Shown: positions 17,201-25,774, numbered from the stretch's first letter. The stretch: 42,293 nt of DNA from Actinomycetota bacterium (GCA_009885805.1 VFJZ01000066.1:1-42293), one strand, 5' to 3'. The notes: generated by a model from the letters alone, not told the origin. Translations and numbers: made by a program.

Positions 17201-19192
17201 AATGGCCATGACGCCATCAACCCCGGCTCCGGCTTCGACCTCATCCTCGCCGGCAACGGTGACGACTTCACTATCGGCGGCGAGGATCCGTCCGAGACCT
17301 TCGGCGGCGGTGGCGACGACGTCATCGACGCCGGCGAGGACCACAACACCATCTTCGGCAACGAGGGTGACGACTGGATCCAGGGCGGCGACGGTGCCGA
17401 CCTGCTCCAGGGCGGCAACGGCGATCCGTTCCAGACGGACACCGTGACCGGCCACGACGTCATCATCGGTGAAGGCGGCAACGACGACTACGACTCCGAG
17501 GGCGGCGACGACATCATGGTCTCCGGCCCCGGCATCGAGCGCAACGAGGGCATGCTCGGCTTCGACTGGGTGACCCATCGCGGCGATCCGCAGGCAGCCG
17601 TGTCTGACATGCGGCTGACCGGCCTGCTGCCGCCCGACCTCGACAACATCCGCGATCGCTTCGACATCGTCGAAGGCCTCTCCGGATGGAACTTCAACGA
17701 CATCCTCCGAGGCGACGATCTCAACAACGCCGCTCCTCCCGGGATCATCAACAACGACCTGACGGAGGCGATGACCGATCCGGCCAACCCGGACGCGATC
17801 CAGGGCATCCGCGGCGTGCTCGGCATGCAGGCGGGCGACAACGCCACGCAGACGTCGTTCAACTCCGGCAACATCATCCTCGGCGGTGCCGGCAGCGACA
17901 TCATCGAGGGCCGTGGCGGCGACGACCTGATCGACGGCGACGCCTGGCTGAACGTACAGCTCGACGACGGCCCCGACGGCCTGCTCCCGCAGGACGACAT
18001 GGGTGCTTTCCAGGCCGCCATCTTCGCCGGCACGCTCGACCCGTCCGCGCTGCAGATCGTCCGCAGCATCGTCACCGGTGGTCCGACGAACAGCGACACG
18101 GTCGTCTTCTCGGACGTGTTCGCCAACTACACGATCACCGAGAACCCGCTCGACAACAGCTGGACGGTCGCGCACGACGACGCCCCGGCAGCTGATGGCA
18201 CCGACACCGTCCGCAACGTCGAGTTCTTCCAGTTCCTGGATGGCCTCGCCGCTCCGGGTACGGCCGTCACGCCGGGCGCGCTCGGCACGGTCGCTCTGGC
18301 CGGACTGACGCTCGGTGCTCCGACCGAGGACACGCCGATCGTGGCCACCCCGACCGTCACCGATCCCGATGTGGCGGCTCCGGGAGCGCTCGTGTTCACG
18401 TTCGAGTTCCAGGCCAACGGCATCCCCGTCGGTACGGGTGACACGTTCACCCCGACGGACGCCGAGGTCGGCCAGACGATCCAGGTTCTGGCGACCTACA
18501 CCGACGACAACGGCGTCGTCAAGACGGTCGCCTCCGTGGTGACTGGACCGGTCGTCAACGTCAACGACCTCCCTGGCGGGCTGCTGCGGATGAGCCGCAA
18601 CACGCCGCGGGTCGGTCGCGTGATGACGGCGATCAACCGGGTCACGGACGACGACGGCCTCGCTGGAGCGACGTTCGCGTTCCAGTGGGAGACCGAGACG
18701 GCCCCCGGCGTGTGGACGGACTCCACCGGCCCGAACGCCGACACCGACACCTACACCGTGGTCGTAGCTGATGGCGGCTTCCGGATGCGGGTGCGGATGA
18801 ACTACACGGACGACCGCGGGACGCCGGAGGAAGTCTTCTCCGACCCGACCGCGAACCCGACGCGCGTCAACCTCGTGCTCCTCGCGGCGAACGTGCCGGT
18901 CGGAGTGACGAGCAGCGCCGTCCGACGGCGCGGCCTTCCGATCGTGCTGCGAACACAGGGAAGCACCAGCCTGGTGCGGGTCCGCGTGTTCGACGCTCGG
19001 AACCCGAAGGCGGCGAAAGCCACCGTCTACGTCAAGGTCCGGTCGGGACGCGTCTCGACCGCGATCCGGAACGCCGCGGTGCGCCGCGTGCTCGGTAAGG
19101 GCGGCAGCTTCACGATCGAGCTGACCCCGGGTCTGACCCGGACGAAGCTCGGCGAGTCGACGATCCGCCGCGTGACGGTCGTCCGCCGCTAA
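14216..19192 (+). CDS. secreted animal-type haem peroxidase with RTX calcium-binding repeats
   Basis: The 1658-aa product starts MRRRTMRRGL at 14216, giving a basic-hydrophobic signal peptide ending near ANASA; a GTG 30 bp upstream is possible. The peroxidase domain (about 20-900) keeps the expected residues. The distal His is H217 in GQFFDHGLD. Catalytic Arg R490 and haem-linking Glu E493 are in GDGRGNEN. The proximal His is H604 in YRFGHTML, and NISRGRDTGIP follows. RTX nonapeptide repeats such as GGAGNDALVGGEGND lie at about 939-1062 and 1222-1242. Two Ig-like modules and a basic C-terminus end the protein. This architecture matches bacterial peroxicins and Mn-oxidising MopA-like proteins. 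The substrate is unproven; a strong terminator follows. Confidence 0.9.
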   Translation: MRRRTMRRGLGAVLGVAALMGGGAANASAAEFIRSDLDFVLQQIRIAEAHAGGGDLLGPGANQVGSPVLPFGLRTVDGSFNNLQPGQEDFGAADQLFPRMLNATGSFRAGQAFGDFGSSITQDVDGPGLNQNIGDATSYASGRNVFDTGPREASNLVVDQTARNPSAAQEALETGALTVDDGKANIDPFFFGNVAPDEGLSAPFNTWFTFFGQFFDHGLDLLTKGGSGTVFVPLNDDDPLIAGDNGILGDADDLPAAMQFMALTRATNLPGPDGILGDNLLTAGDESADDIHEHTNTTTPFVDQNQTYTSHPAHQAFLREYELNLAGLPVATGAMADEPRVGGGLARWADVKAQAQAMLGIELRDIDVLNVPLIMTDPYGRFSRAGNNFAQLVPDTDPGPGVTPGAPIAGDPAANGGLGISTIDAVKTGHGFLDDIAHAAVPFGDTDGNPGTPKGPLAPDADLVITAGPQAVGEYDDELLDEHFMTGDGRGNENIALTTVHHVFHAEHNRQVGLIKTTINAQPDAAFRNEWKIGALAAEATNEWNGERLFQAARFITEMQYQHLVFEEFARKVQPQINIFAGYQSEINPAIVAEFAHTVYRFGHTMLTEEVSRTTAAGLDASERLLTAFLNPEMFDENESLSAAEGAGQVVRGTTRTRANEIDEFITDAVRDNLVGLPLDLAVLNISRGRDTGIPSLNEARRQFFASTSHSALRPYESWNDFKLGLKNQHSMVNFLAAYGTHATITGATTVAAKRDAAIAIVYGPNGADGILADDVLTLVNEAADNPTAPQPPDAADFLASPASSSGVDSIDFWIGGIAERTWPFGGLLGSTFNYVFETQLEHLQDGDRFYYLGRTAGMNFLTELEGNTFASMIIANTDVTRLPADVFSRPDYIYEMAQVPIVLPAVDDPLTIDANESQLIRMADGTVRFVGGEHIVFGGTAGPDRMRADDGDDSVFGDGGNDRLEGGAGNDALVGGEGNDIITDTFGDDNVKGGNGHDAINPGSGFDLILAGNGDDFTIGGEDPSETFGGGGDDVIDAGEDHNTIFGNEGDDWIQGGDGADLLQGGNGDPFQTDTVTGHDVIIGEGGNDDYDSEGGDDIMVSGPGIERNEGMLGFDWVTHRGDPQAAVSDMRLTGLLPPDLDNIRDRFDIVEGLSGWNFNDILRGDDLNNAAPPGIINNDLTEAMTDPANPDAIQGIRGVLGMQAGDNATQTSFNSGNIILGGAGSDIIEGRGGDDLIDGDAWLNVQLDDGPDGLLPQDDMGAFQAAIFAGTLDPSALQIVRSIVTGGPTNSDTVVFSDVFANYTITENPLDNSWTVAHDDAPAADGTDTVRNVEFFQFLDGLAAPGTAVTPGALGTVALAGLTLGAPTEDTPIVATPTVTDPDVAAPGALVFTFEFQANGIPVGTGDTFTPTDAEVGQTIQVLATYTDDNGVVKTVASVVTGPVVNVNDLPGGLLRMSRNTPRVGRVMTAINRVTDDDGLAGATFAFQWETETAPGVWTDSTGPNADTDTYTVVVADGGFRMRVRMNYTDDRGTPEEVFSDPTANPTRVNLVLLAANVPVGVTSSAVRRRGLPIVLRTQGSTSLVRVRVFDARNPKAAKATVYVKVRSGRVSTAIRNAAVRRVLGKGGSFTIELTPGLTRTKLGESTIRRVTVVRR

Positions 19193-19218
19193 GGGGTCGA
19201 CCGACGATAGGAACGAAC

Positions 19219-19246
19219 CTGCGGGCCCGCTTCGGCGGGCCCGCAG
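19219..19246 (+). terminator. hairpin terminator of the peroxidase gene
   Basis: A perfect 12-bp stem, CTGCGGGCCCGC with its complement, closes on a TTCG tetraloop 27 bp after the peroxidase stop codon. There is no long T run, as is common in GC-rich actinobacteria. Just downstream, 19261-19274 is a perfect 14-bp palindrome (TCTGGAATTCCAGA) of unknown role. Confidence 0.75.
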
Positions 19247-19280
19247 TCGTCCTGGCCCGCTCTGGAATTCCAGACCCAGC

Positions 19281-19313
19281 GTGAAAGAGAGGGATCTGAT
19301 CCCTTTCTTTCAC
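19281..19313. terminator. bidirectional hairpin between peroxidase and regulator genes
   Basis: Two 16-nt arms, GTGAAAGAGAGGGATC and GATCCCTTTCTTTCAC, pair around a single T with one G-T wobble. The element lies between the convergent ends of the peroxidase and LuxR-type genes, 15 bp beyond the latter's stop. It would serve mainly as the regulator's terminator on the minus strand. Confidence 0.65.
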
Positions 19314-19328
19314 GCTTCCACGGCCCGG

Positions 19329-19997
19329 CTACTCCGCAGCAGGGACTGGCGCGACCGGCGGCGCGTACCGCTGGGCGATCCCTGCGGCCTGCGTCCGGTT
19401 CGTGACGCGGAGCTTGCGGTAGATGTTCGAGAGGTGGAACTTCACCGTCTGCTCGGTCACCCACAACTTCTCGGCGATCCCGCGATTGCCGACGCCTTCG
19501 GCGACGAGCTGGAGGATCTCGAGCTCGCGCGGCGTCAGTGGAAGGTCGGAGAGCGGCGGGAGACCCGGCGCAGCCACCACGGGCCGGCTCGGGCGATGGA
19601 AGATCGCGCCGCGCGCCGCCTGGCGGATCACCGCACCGAGATCGGACGGATAGACGGCCTTCGAGACGACACTGGTCGCGCCCGCCTCCAGAAGCCGCTC
19701 GATCACCTCGAGGTCGCCCGAGGTCGCGAGGACGACGATCCGGAGATCTTCCCATGCGGCCGCCAGGCGCCCGATCTCCCGCAGCACGCTCTCGTGCTCG
19801 CCGGCGTCGCCATCGAGCACGACGACGTCGACATCGCCGGCAGCGACCCTCCGTCCTGCGTCGGCGCTGCTCTCGGCGATCGTCACCTCGAGCTGGTCGA
19901 GACTCGCCAGGGCGGCTTCGACGACCGTGCAGAACAGCGAGTCGTCGAGCAGGAGCAGGGCACGCGCGGGGCTCCGGCGGTGGCGGAGGCGGTTCAT
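19329..19997 (-). CDS. NarL/LuxR-type response regulator
   Basis: The 222-aa product has a receiver domain with acidic pair D18-D19, candidate phospho-Asp D62 in VVVLDGDAG and Lys K113 in VVSK. A LuxR-type HTH follows (LTPRELEILQLVAEG, TEQTVKFHLSNIYRKL). I choose ATG 19997 although its ribosome site is weak. An upstream TTG at 20090 overlaps the -35 box of a good promoter, so the transcript should begin after it. No histidine kinase gene is adjacent, so the partner is elsewhere or the domain works without one. The gene is convergent with the peroxidase and divergent from the giant oxidase, well placed to control both. Confidence 0.85.
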   Translation of the reverse strand: MNRLRHRRSPARALLLLDDSLFCTVVEAALASLDQLEVTIAESSADAGRRVAAGDVDVVVLDGDAGEHESVLREIGRLAAAWEDLRIVVLATSGDLEVIERLLEAGATSVVSKAVYPSDLGAVIRQAARGAIFHRPSRPVVAAPGLPPLSDLPLTPRELEILQLVAEGVGNRGIAEKLWVTEQTVKFHLSNIYRKLRVTNRTQAAGIAQRYAPPVAPVPAAE

Positions 19998-20061
19998 GCC
20001 GCGCTGGGAGGGGATGGTTACGTCAGACAAACGATGCTCTCCGAACGACGAGGAAGCCGCC

Positions 20062-20090
20062 AATCTATTTGAATCCTTCTGAAAGGTCAA
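20062..20090 (-). promoter_or_regulatory. promoter of the LuxR-type regulator gene
   Basis: On the minus strand TTGACC (20090-20085) and TAGATT (20067-20062) are 17 bp apart, in an unusually AT-rich patch for this window. Transcription would start near 20055, about 58 nt before the chosen ATG, which supports the shorter protein start. Confidence 0.6.
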
Positions 20091-20188
20091 TACCCTCGAC
20101 CGGGTGATCCCTGGCCATACGTCCAGCGCCGGCCTCCCTATTCGAACAGTCCTGCAGGGTCGCCGAATCGATGTTCAGAAGAAATACC

Positions 20189-20249
20189 TACAATTGCAGG
20201 CGCGTTGACAGCGTCCCTGCAATTGTTCCCAAAGTTCTTCCAAAGGTTC
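20189..20249 (+). promoter_or_regulatory. candidate promoter/operator of the giant oxidase gene: inverted repeat plus tandem repeat
   Basis: ACAATTGCAGG (20190-20200) and its exact inverse CCTGCAATTGT (20216-20226) are separated by 15 bp. TACAAT at 20189-20194 could be a -10 box overlapping the left arm. TTGACA lies in the spacer (20205-20210) but has no clear -10 partner. Directly after come two 12-bp near-direct repeats, TTCCCAAAGTTC and TTCCAAAGGTTC (20226-20249). The rest of the 350-bp gap (19998-20347) holds the regulator promoter and a small GGCCGG/CCGGCC hairpin at 20296-20314. The inverted repeat could bind a dimeric regulator or form an RNA hairpin. Confidence 0.5.
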
Positions 20250-20347
20250 TCTGGTGGTACCTGCGGGATCGTGGTTTCACCTCCCTCCGAGGCGTGGCCG
20301 GATGTCCCCCGGCCAATACTGCCCCCCCGAACACAGCGAGAACCAAC

Positions 20348-23300
20348 ATGAGTCGAGTCGCCGCGACTATCCGCGTGCGTGCTGTCCTGGAGTACCTGCC
20401 CCTCGCCGTCGCCGGCGCCGTGGCAGCCGTCGCGACGCTCTCGCTGGTGCACGCCTCAGCGCATTCCCAGCCGATCGAGGTCGGCCCGTTCGCGCGTGAC
20501 ACCGCGCTGGCGCTGCCGTTCGCGCTGGTCGCACTGATCGTTGCCGGAGCCCTGGGGCGCCGCGCTGCCGTGAGCGCCGGACTCGGCGCCGCCGGCCGCA
20601 ACGGGCTCGAGGTCCTGATCGGAGCGGTGACGTTCGCCGCGTTGATGCTCCCCGCGGCGGAGCTTCACGTCCGCCTGTTCGTGCCGGCGGGCCAGGCTAC
20701 CGACGCCTGGGTCGCCCACGCGTTCGCCGAGTCCGGCGTCGTGCTCGGAGCGGCGACGATCGCGTTCGCACTCGGCCATCTCCTGCGCGCATTCCGCGGC
20801 GTCGCACCGGCGCGCCTCGGCTTCGGCGTGCTCGGCCTCGCCGCGATCGCGGGCGGCGTCGTCGCGGCCCCGGCGATCTCGGGCGGCGACCCGACCCAGA
20901 GTCTCCAGGCTTCGCCCAGCACCTGCACGGCAGCGAGCGCGGCCCGCACCTACGACGTGTCGGCGATGAACGTCCGCGTTCCCTTCAACCGCTTCGGCGA
21001 CGCCCTCGAGCACGGGATGACCTTCGTCCTCGACGGCGACCGGGCGGCCGTCGCCAACTGGTCGCGCCCGCTGGCGGCCAACGCCGCCGACGATCCGGCG
21101 AGCAACCGCCGTCTGCGTCCGCGCCCGCTGGTGCTGCGCGCCAACGAGGGCGAGTGCGTCCACATCCGCTTCACGAACCGTCTGGCCGGTACGCAGGAGA
21201 CCGGCATCCCGGTGAACCCGCGCGCTGCGATGCACGTCGCGGGTGCCTCGTACAGCGCCCAGACCTCGGACGGCGGCAACGTCGGCTACAACGACGACAC
21301 GACCGTCCCGAACGCCGACGATCCCGCAACGGCCGACGTGCACGAGAACCAGATCGACTACTTCTGGGTCGCCCCGAAGCGCGAGGGCTTCTACCTGATC
21401 CGCGACACCGCGACGCCCGCCGGTGGCGAGGCGGACGGCGGCTCGCTGTCGCAGGGCCTCTACGGCGCGCTCGTCGTCGAGCCGGCCGGCTCGACCTGGC
21501 GCGACGCTGAGACCGGCAAGCTCTTGTACCAGGAGACGGGCGACCAGTCCGGCGATCTGTACGTCGACGCGATCATCTCGCCGCCCGGCGGCCGTGCCTT
21601 CCGCGAGTCGGTGCAGATCTCGCAGGACGAGATCCCATCGATCGGGCTCGGCTTCAACTACGGCTCCGAGCCGGAGCGGAACCGCGACGCGCGCGCCTGT
21701 CCCGACTGCGTCTCGGAGGAGACGTCGCTCTCCTCCTGGACGTACGGCGATCCGGCTCTGATCAAGCTCGCCAGCGGCATCGGCCCGTGGCTGCCCGACG
21801 CGAGCGACAGGAACGCCGAGGACTGCGGACTCAGCCACTGCTACGTCTCGAACGTCTTCCACTCATACAACGGCGACCCGACGAAGGTGCGCTTCGGTCA
21901 CGCCGGCACGAAGGAGACGCACGTCTTCCACATGCATGCCCATCAGTGGTTGGCCGAGGACAAGGACGTCGGCGCGGCCGGACCGACCCCGTCGACGCCC
22001 GACGACGACCACATGCCCGAGTCGACGACGATCGACTCGCAGACCTACGGCCCGGGCGAGACGTTCACGGCCGACCTGCTGTTCGGCGCCGGCTCGAAGA
22101 ACGGGACGTTCGGCGACACGATCTTCCACTGCCACCTCTACCCGCACTTCGCGGACGGTTTCTGGTCGCTGATGCGCGTCCACGACGTGCTCGAGGGCGG
22201 CGCCACGCTGCTGCCCGACGGCGTCAAGGTGCGGAGCGTCGCCGTGCTTCCCGATCGTGCGGCCCTCGAGTCGCCGACGGCCATGAACCCGGGCTACCCG
22301 CGGATGATCCCGGGCAAGCCGGGCTGGCGGGCACCGCAGCCGCCCGGAACGGTGACGCTCGGCGGGCCCTCCGGCACGCCGGCACCGCGCATCGTCGCGG
22401 GCGAGGAACTGACGCTCGCCGACACCGCCGTCGAGCGGGCCGTCCAGGCGAAGTACTACGGCGACGCCGCCGACGCCGTTCCGGGCGCGCCGTTCAAGGA
22501 CCCGTGCCCGAAGGGCGCGCGCGCCGTGAACTACGACGTGTCGCTGATGCAGTGGAGCTCGGTGCAGAACAAGCAGGGCGACTTCGACCCGCAGGCGCGC
22601 TTCCTCGTGCTGTCGAAGGACGTCGCGGCGATCGTCGCCGGCACGAAGGAACCGGAGCCGCTGTTCTTCCGCGTCAACTCCGGCGACTGCATCAACTTCG
22701 CGATGACGAACCTCTCACCGAACTGGGTCGGCGGCGACGCCTACCTGAAGATCCGCCAGACGAACATGGCCGGCCAGCACGTCCACCTGGTCAAGTTCGA
22801 CGTGACCGGCTCGGACGGCTCGACGAACGGCTGGAACTACCAGCAGGCGGCCTTCACGGACGAGCAGGCGAAGTTCAACGAGGCGGTGCTCGCCGGGACG
22901 AAGGCCTGCAACGACACGCCCCGCGGCTGCACCATCCCCGACGTGCTCTACCACGATCCGCTGTACAAGGGCATCGAGGCAGGGCAGACGATCAATGAGC
23001 GCTGGTACGCCGACTACGAGCTGCGCACGGCGTTCACCCACGACCACCACTTCCCGGCCGTCGACCAGAATCGTGGCCTCTACGGCGCGCTGATCGTCGA
23101 GCCGGCCGGCTTCGACGTCCGCAACCCGAGCACGGGCGACTACTACCAGCCGATCAACGACGTCAAGCATGGCCCGACCTGTGGTGACGCCTGTTCCGGC
23201 GAGGCCGCTTCGACCCAGGTCGACGTGATCGGCCCGGGCGCCGGGGACGACTTCCGCGAGTTCGGGGTCGCGTTCCAGGACTTCGTCCCGAGCGTCAAGG

Positions 23301-25768
23301 CCGGCGGCGATCCGCACGTGCCGGGCGATGTCTGGAACCCGCCGACGACACCCGGGTCGCTCCCGCTCGGCGATGGCGTGATGACCGTCAACTACAAGAA
23401 CGCCCCGTTCCGCTATCGCGAGACGCTGAACGGGACGGGCGTCGATCCGGCCTACACGTTCTCGTCCCAGGTCTGGGGCGACCCGGACACGCCGATCCTG
23501 CGCGCCTACGCCGGCGACCCTGTCCGCATCCGCGCCATCCAGGGCTCCCAGGAGGAGCAGCACGTCGTCCAGATTCACGGCGTCAAGTTCAAGGGCGAGT
23601 CGAACGACCCCGAGTCGCCGCTCGTCCCGTCGAAGGCGATCGGCATCTCGGAGGCCCACAACATCGCCTTCGACGCCGCCGGCCTCGACTGCGCCCTCGG
23701 TGATCCCTGCCAGGCCGACTACCTCTACGGCTCCGGCGCGACCGACGACTACTACCTCGGCATGTGGGGCCTGATGCGCATCCACGGCCGGGCGCAGGAC
23801 GGTCTGCTGCCGCTACCGGACCACGCCGTTCAGGCGTCGCCCGTGCAGACAGCCGCCGCCCGCCTGCTCCGTGCGCAGCGGACGCTGACGCACGCACTCG
23901 CCAAGGGTGCCCGCCCGGCCTCGGTCCGCTCGAACGTCGGCAACGCCAGGCGGACGCTACGGCTCGTCCAGAAGGACGTCGCGTCCGCGAAGACGACCTC
24001 GTTCCGCCCCGTCGGGCGCGACATCTCCTCGGCCCTGCGGGTGACGAACGGCAAGCTGCAGCGGTCGAAGCTCCTGCGCGCGAAGCGGTTCGTGGCGAGG
24101 GCTCGCCGCGCGCTCGCGGCCGCCGCAGCGGCGCCGGTGGCGGCACCGGCCGTGACGGGAACGCCTCCCGCGCGCGTCACCGATCCCGGCAACCCGTGCC
24201 CGGGCGACGCTCCGGTGCGCTCGTACGACATCGTCGCCCTCAACCTCGACCTCAAGTACAACCGCTACGGCGACCACGACCCGCGGGGCCTGATGTACGC
24301 CCTCGCCGCGGACGTGGAGGCGCTCAAGGCCGGCGCGATGAAGCCCGAGCCGCTCGTCATCCGCGCCAACGAGGGCGACTGCATCGAGGTGCAGCTGTCG
24401 AACGAGATCGACGCGACCTGGGATGACGTGAACGCCGGCATCAACGGCGATCCACCGTTGCCGAGCGAGCTGCCGACCGGCACCCGCACGGGCCTCCGGG
24501 TCTCCCTGCATCCGCAGCTCGTCAGCTACGACGTCCGCGGTTCCGACGGCGCCACGATCGGCTTCAACGGCGACCAGACGGTCGGTCCCGGCGAGCCGCC
24601 GATCCAGTACCGCTGGTATGCCGACGAGGTCGCGAACGGCGAGCTCGGCATGGCGAACCTCGTGGACTACGGCGACATCCGTGGCCACCGCCATCACGGC
24701 CTCGGTGGCGGCCTCGTGATCGAGCCGCAGGGCTCCACCTGGCACGATCCACAGACCGGCGAGGAGGTCCTCAGCGGCGCAAAGGCCGACATCCGCGTCG
24801 CCGGTGCCAAGGACTTCCGGGAGAACGTCCTGTTCTTCCAGGACGGCCTGCACCTCCTCACCCGCAACAACGAGGTCATCCCGGATCGGCCGGCAACGAC
24901 GCCCGACCCCGACGAGCCGGATGCACCGCCGCTCACGGCCGACCTCGGCGAGAAGGCGTTCAACTACCAGAACGCCCCCTTCTTCCGGCGCCTCGGGCTC
25001 GCTCCCGGTGTCGAGATCACGGGCACCGCCGACGAGCTGTCGGGAGTGTTCTCCTCGAAGACGCACGGCGATCCGGACACGCCGATCTTCCGTGCCTACG
25101 AGGGTGACGCCGTTCGGATCCGCCTCGGTCACGCCGGCGACAAGCCGCTGCAGCACTCGTTCTCACAGTCGGGCGCAGTGTGGCTCGCCGAGGCGACCGA
25201 TCCCGGCTCGCGCCTGATCGACACGGTCGGTGGCATCGCCCCGGGCCGCGTCGAGAACATCACCATCCCCAGCTTCGTCAACCCCGCCGGCGACTACCGC
25301 TACGGCAGCCCCGCCGCCTTCCACCATCTGTCGGGCGGGCTCTGGGGCCTGATGCGAGTGTACGCCGCGCCCACCGGCCCGGCGGCGCTGTCGCCGACAC
25401 CGCTCCCGGCCGGGCCGGGACCGCAGAATCCGGACGATCCGCGCGCTGGCGGGCATCCGATCCTGCCGCTCGAGTCGGACACGATCCTCGTGTCGGCGTT
25501 CGAGGACCTGAACCGCAACGGTCGCAAGGACCGCGGCGAGGATCGGATCGCGGGTCTGACGGCAACCGTCATGTCCGGGAACACGGTCATCACGACGAAG
25601 CGCATCGGCGAGACAGGCAGCCCGCTGACCGTCGCCACGGGCAGCTACACCCTGCGGCTGACGCCACCGCCCGGCTGGCGACTGACGACGACCGCGAAGC
25701 CGAAGGTCACGACCAGGGGCAACAACGACCGTCGCGTCGTCCGGATCGGACTGCGCTACGTCGGTTGA
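20348..25768 (+). CDS. giant membrane-anchored multi-cupredoxin (multicopper) oxidase, MnxG-like
   Basis: The 1806-aa product starts MSRVAATIRV; the frame opens to 20171, but that part looks non-coding. Residues about 10-185 contain four to five hydrophobic helices. Three two-domain cupredoxin modules follow. Module A carries HVFHMHAHQW (H525-H532) and HCHLYPHF (594-601), the T1/T3 copper motifs. Module B carries HVHLVKFD (H811, H813) and THDHHF (H898-H901), the T2/T3 partner motifs. Module C keeps only remnants (HPQ at 1388, HRHH at 1447). The last 90 residues resemble an SdrD B-like domain (FEDLNRNGRKDRGED). Size and motifs resemble Mn(II)-oxidising MnxG; laccase-like iodide oxidase is an alternative. 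A 13-bp-stem terminator follows. Confidence 0.85.
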   Translation: MSRVAATIRVRAVLEYLPLAVAGAVAAVATLSLVHASAHSQPIEVGPFARDTALALPFALVALIVAGALGRRAAVSAGLGAAGRNGLEVLIGAVTFAALMLPAAELHVRLFVPAGQATDAWVAHAFAESGVVLGAATIAFALGHLLRAFRGVAPARLGFGVLGLAAIAGGVVAAPAISGGDPTQSLQASPSTCTAASAARTYDVSAMNVRVPFNRFGDALEHGMTFVLDGDRAAVANWSRPLAANAADDPASNRRLRPRPLVLRANEGECVHIRFTNRLAGTQETGIPVNPRAAMHVAGASYSAQTSDGGNVGYNDDTTVPNADDPATADVHENQIDYFWVAPKREGFYLIRDTATPAGGEADGGSLSQGLYGALVVEPAGSTWRDAETGKLLYQETGDQSGDLYVDAIISPPGGRAFRESVQISQDEIPSIGLGFNYGSEPERNRDARACPDCVSEETSLSSWTYGDPALIKLASGIGPWLPDASDRNAEDCGLSHCYVSNVFHSYNGDPTKVRFGHAGTKETHVFHMHAHQWLAEDKDVGAAGPTPSTPDDDHMPESTTIDSQTYGPGETFTADLLFGAGSKNGTFGDTIFHCHLYPHFADGFWSLMRVHDVLEGGATLLPDGVKVRSVAVLPDRAALESPTAMNPGYPRMIPGKPGWRAPQPPGTVTLGGPSGTPAPRIVAGEELTLADTAVERAVQAKYYGDAADAVPGAPFKDPCPKGARAVNYDVSLMQWSSVQNKQGDFDPQARFLVLSKDVAAIVAGTKEPEPLFFRVNSGDCINFAMTNLSPNWVGGDAYLKIRQTNMAGQHVHLVKFDVTGSDGSTNGWNYQQAAFTDEQAKFNEAVLAGTKACNDTPRGCTIPDVLYHDPLYKGIEAGQTINERWYADYELRTAFTHDHHFPAVDQNRGLYGALIVEPAGFDVRNPSTGDYYQPINDVKHGPTCGDACSGEAASTQVDVIGPGAGDDFREFGVAFQDFVPSVKAGGDPHVPGDVWNPPTTPGSLPLGDGVMTVNYKNAPFRYRETLNGTGVDPAYTFSSQVWGDPDTPILRAYAGDPVRIRAIQGSQEEQHVVQIHGVKFKGESNDPESPLVPSKAIGISEAHNIAFDAAGLDCALGDPCQADYLYGSGATDDYYLGMWGLMRIHGRAQDGLLPLPDHAVQASPVQTAAARLLRAQRTLTHALAKGARPASVRSNVGNARRTLRLVQKDVASAKTTSFRPVGRDISSALRVTNGKLQRSKLLRAKRFVARARRALAAAAAAPVAAPAVTGTPPARVTDPGNPCPGDAPVRSYDIVALNLDLKYNRYGDHDPRGLMYALAADVEALKAGAMKPEPLVIRANEGDCIEVQLSNEIDATWDDVNAGINGDPPLPSELPTGTRTGLRVSLHPQLVSYDVRGSDGATIGFNGDQTVGPGEPPIQYRWYADEVANGELGMANLVDYGDIRGHRHHGLGGGLVIEPQGSTWHDPQTGEEVLSGAKADIRVAGAKDFRENVLFFQDGLHLLTRNNEVIPDRPATTPDPDEPDAPPLTADLGEKAFNYQNAPFFRRLGLAPGVEITGTADELSGVFSSKTHGDPDTPIFRAYEGDAVRIRLGHAGDKPLQHSFSQSGAVWLAEATDPGSRLIDTVGGIAPGRVENITIPSFVNPAGDYRYGSPAAFHHLSGGLWGLMRVYAAPTGPAALSPTPLPAGPGPQNPDDPRAGGHPILPLESDTILVSAFEDLNRNGRKDRGEDRIAGLTATVMSGNTVITTKRIGETGSPLTVATGSYTLRLTPPPGWRLTTTAKPKVTTRGNNDRRVVRIGLRYVG

Positions 25769-25774
25769 ACACGA

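Noticed and set aside
17031-17400. Short tandem DNA repeats as a CRISPR-like or satellite array
   Set aside because: They are RTX nonapeptide codons (GGxGxDxxx) within the peroxidase gene, with coding-level rather than exact DNA repetition.
14243-18175. A 1310-codon open frame antisense to the peroxidase gene
   Set aside because: It mirrors the codon pattern of the real gene. In GC-rich DNA with strong third-position bias, long antisense frames arise by default. Its product is Val/Asp/Arg/Gly-rich without domains, and the plus-strand gene has clear catalytic motifs.
19998-20090. 31-codon extension of the LuxR-type regulator from TTG 20090
   Set aside because: The TTG lies in the -35 element of a well-spaced promoter, so it would be upstream of the transcript; the receiver domain is complete from ATG 19997.
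20171-20347. 59-codon N-terminal extension of the giant oxidase
   Set aside because: It would cover the inverted repeat, tandem repeats and small hairpin. It reads as non-coding (NTAPPNTARTN), and the hydrophobic domain starts just after ATG 20348.
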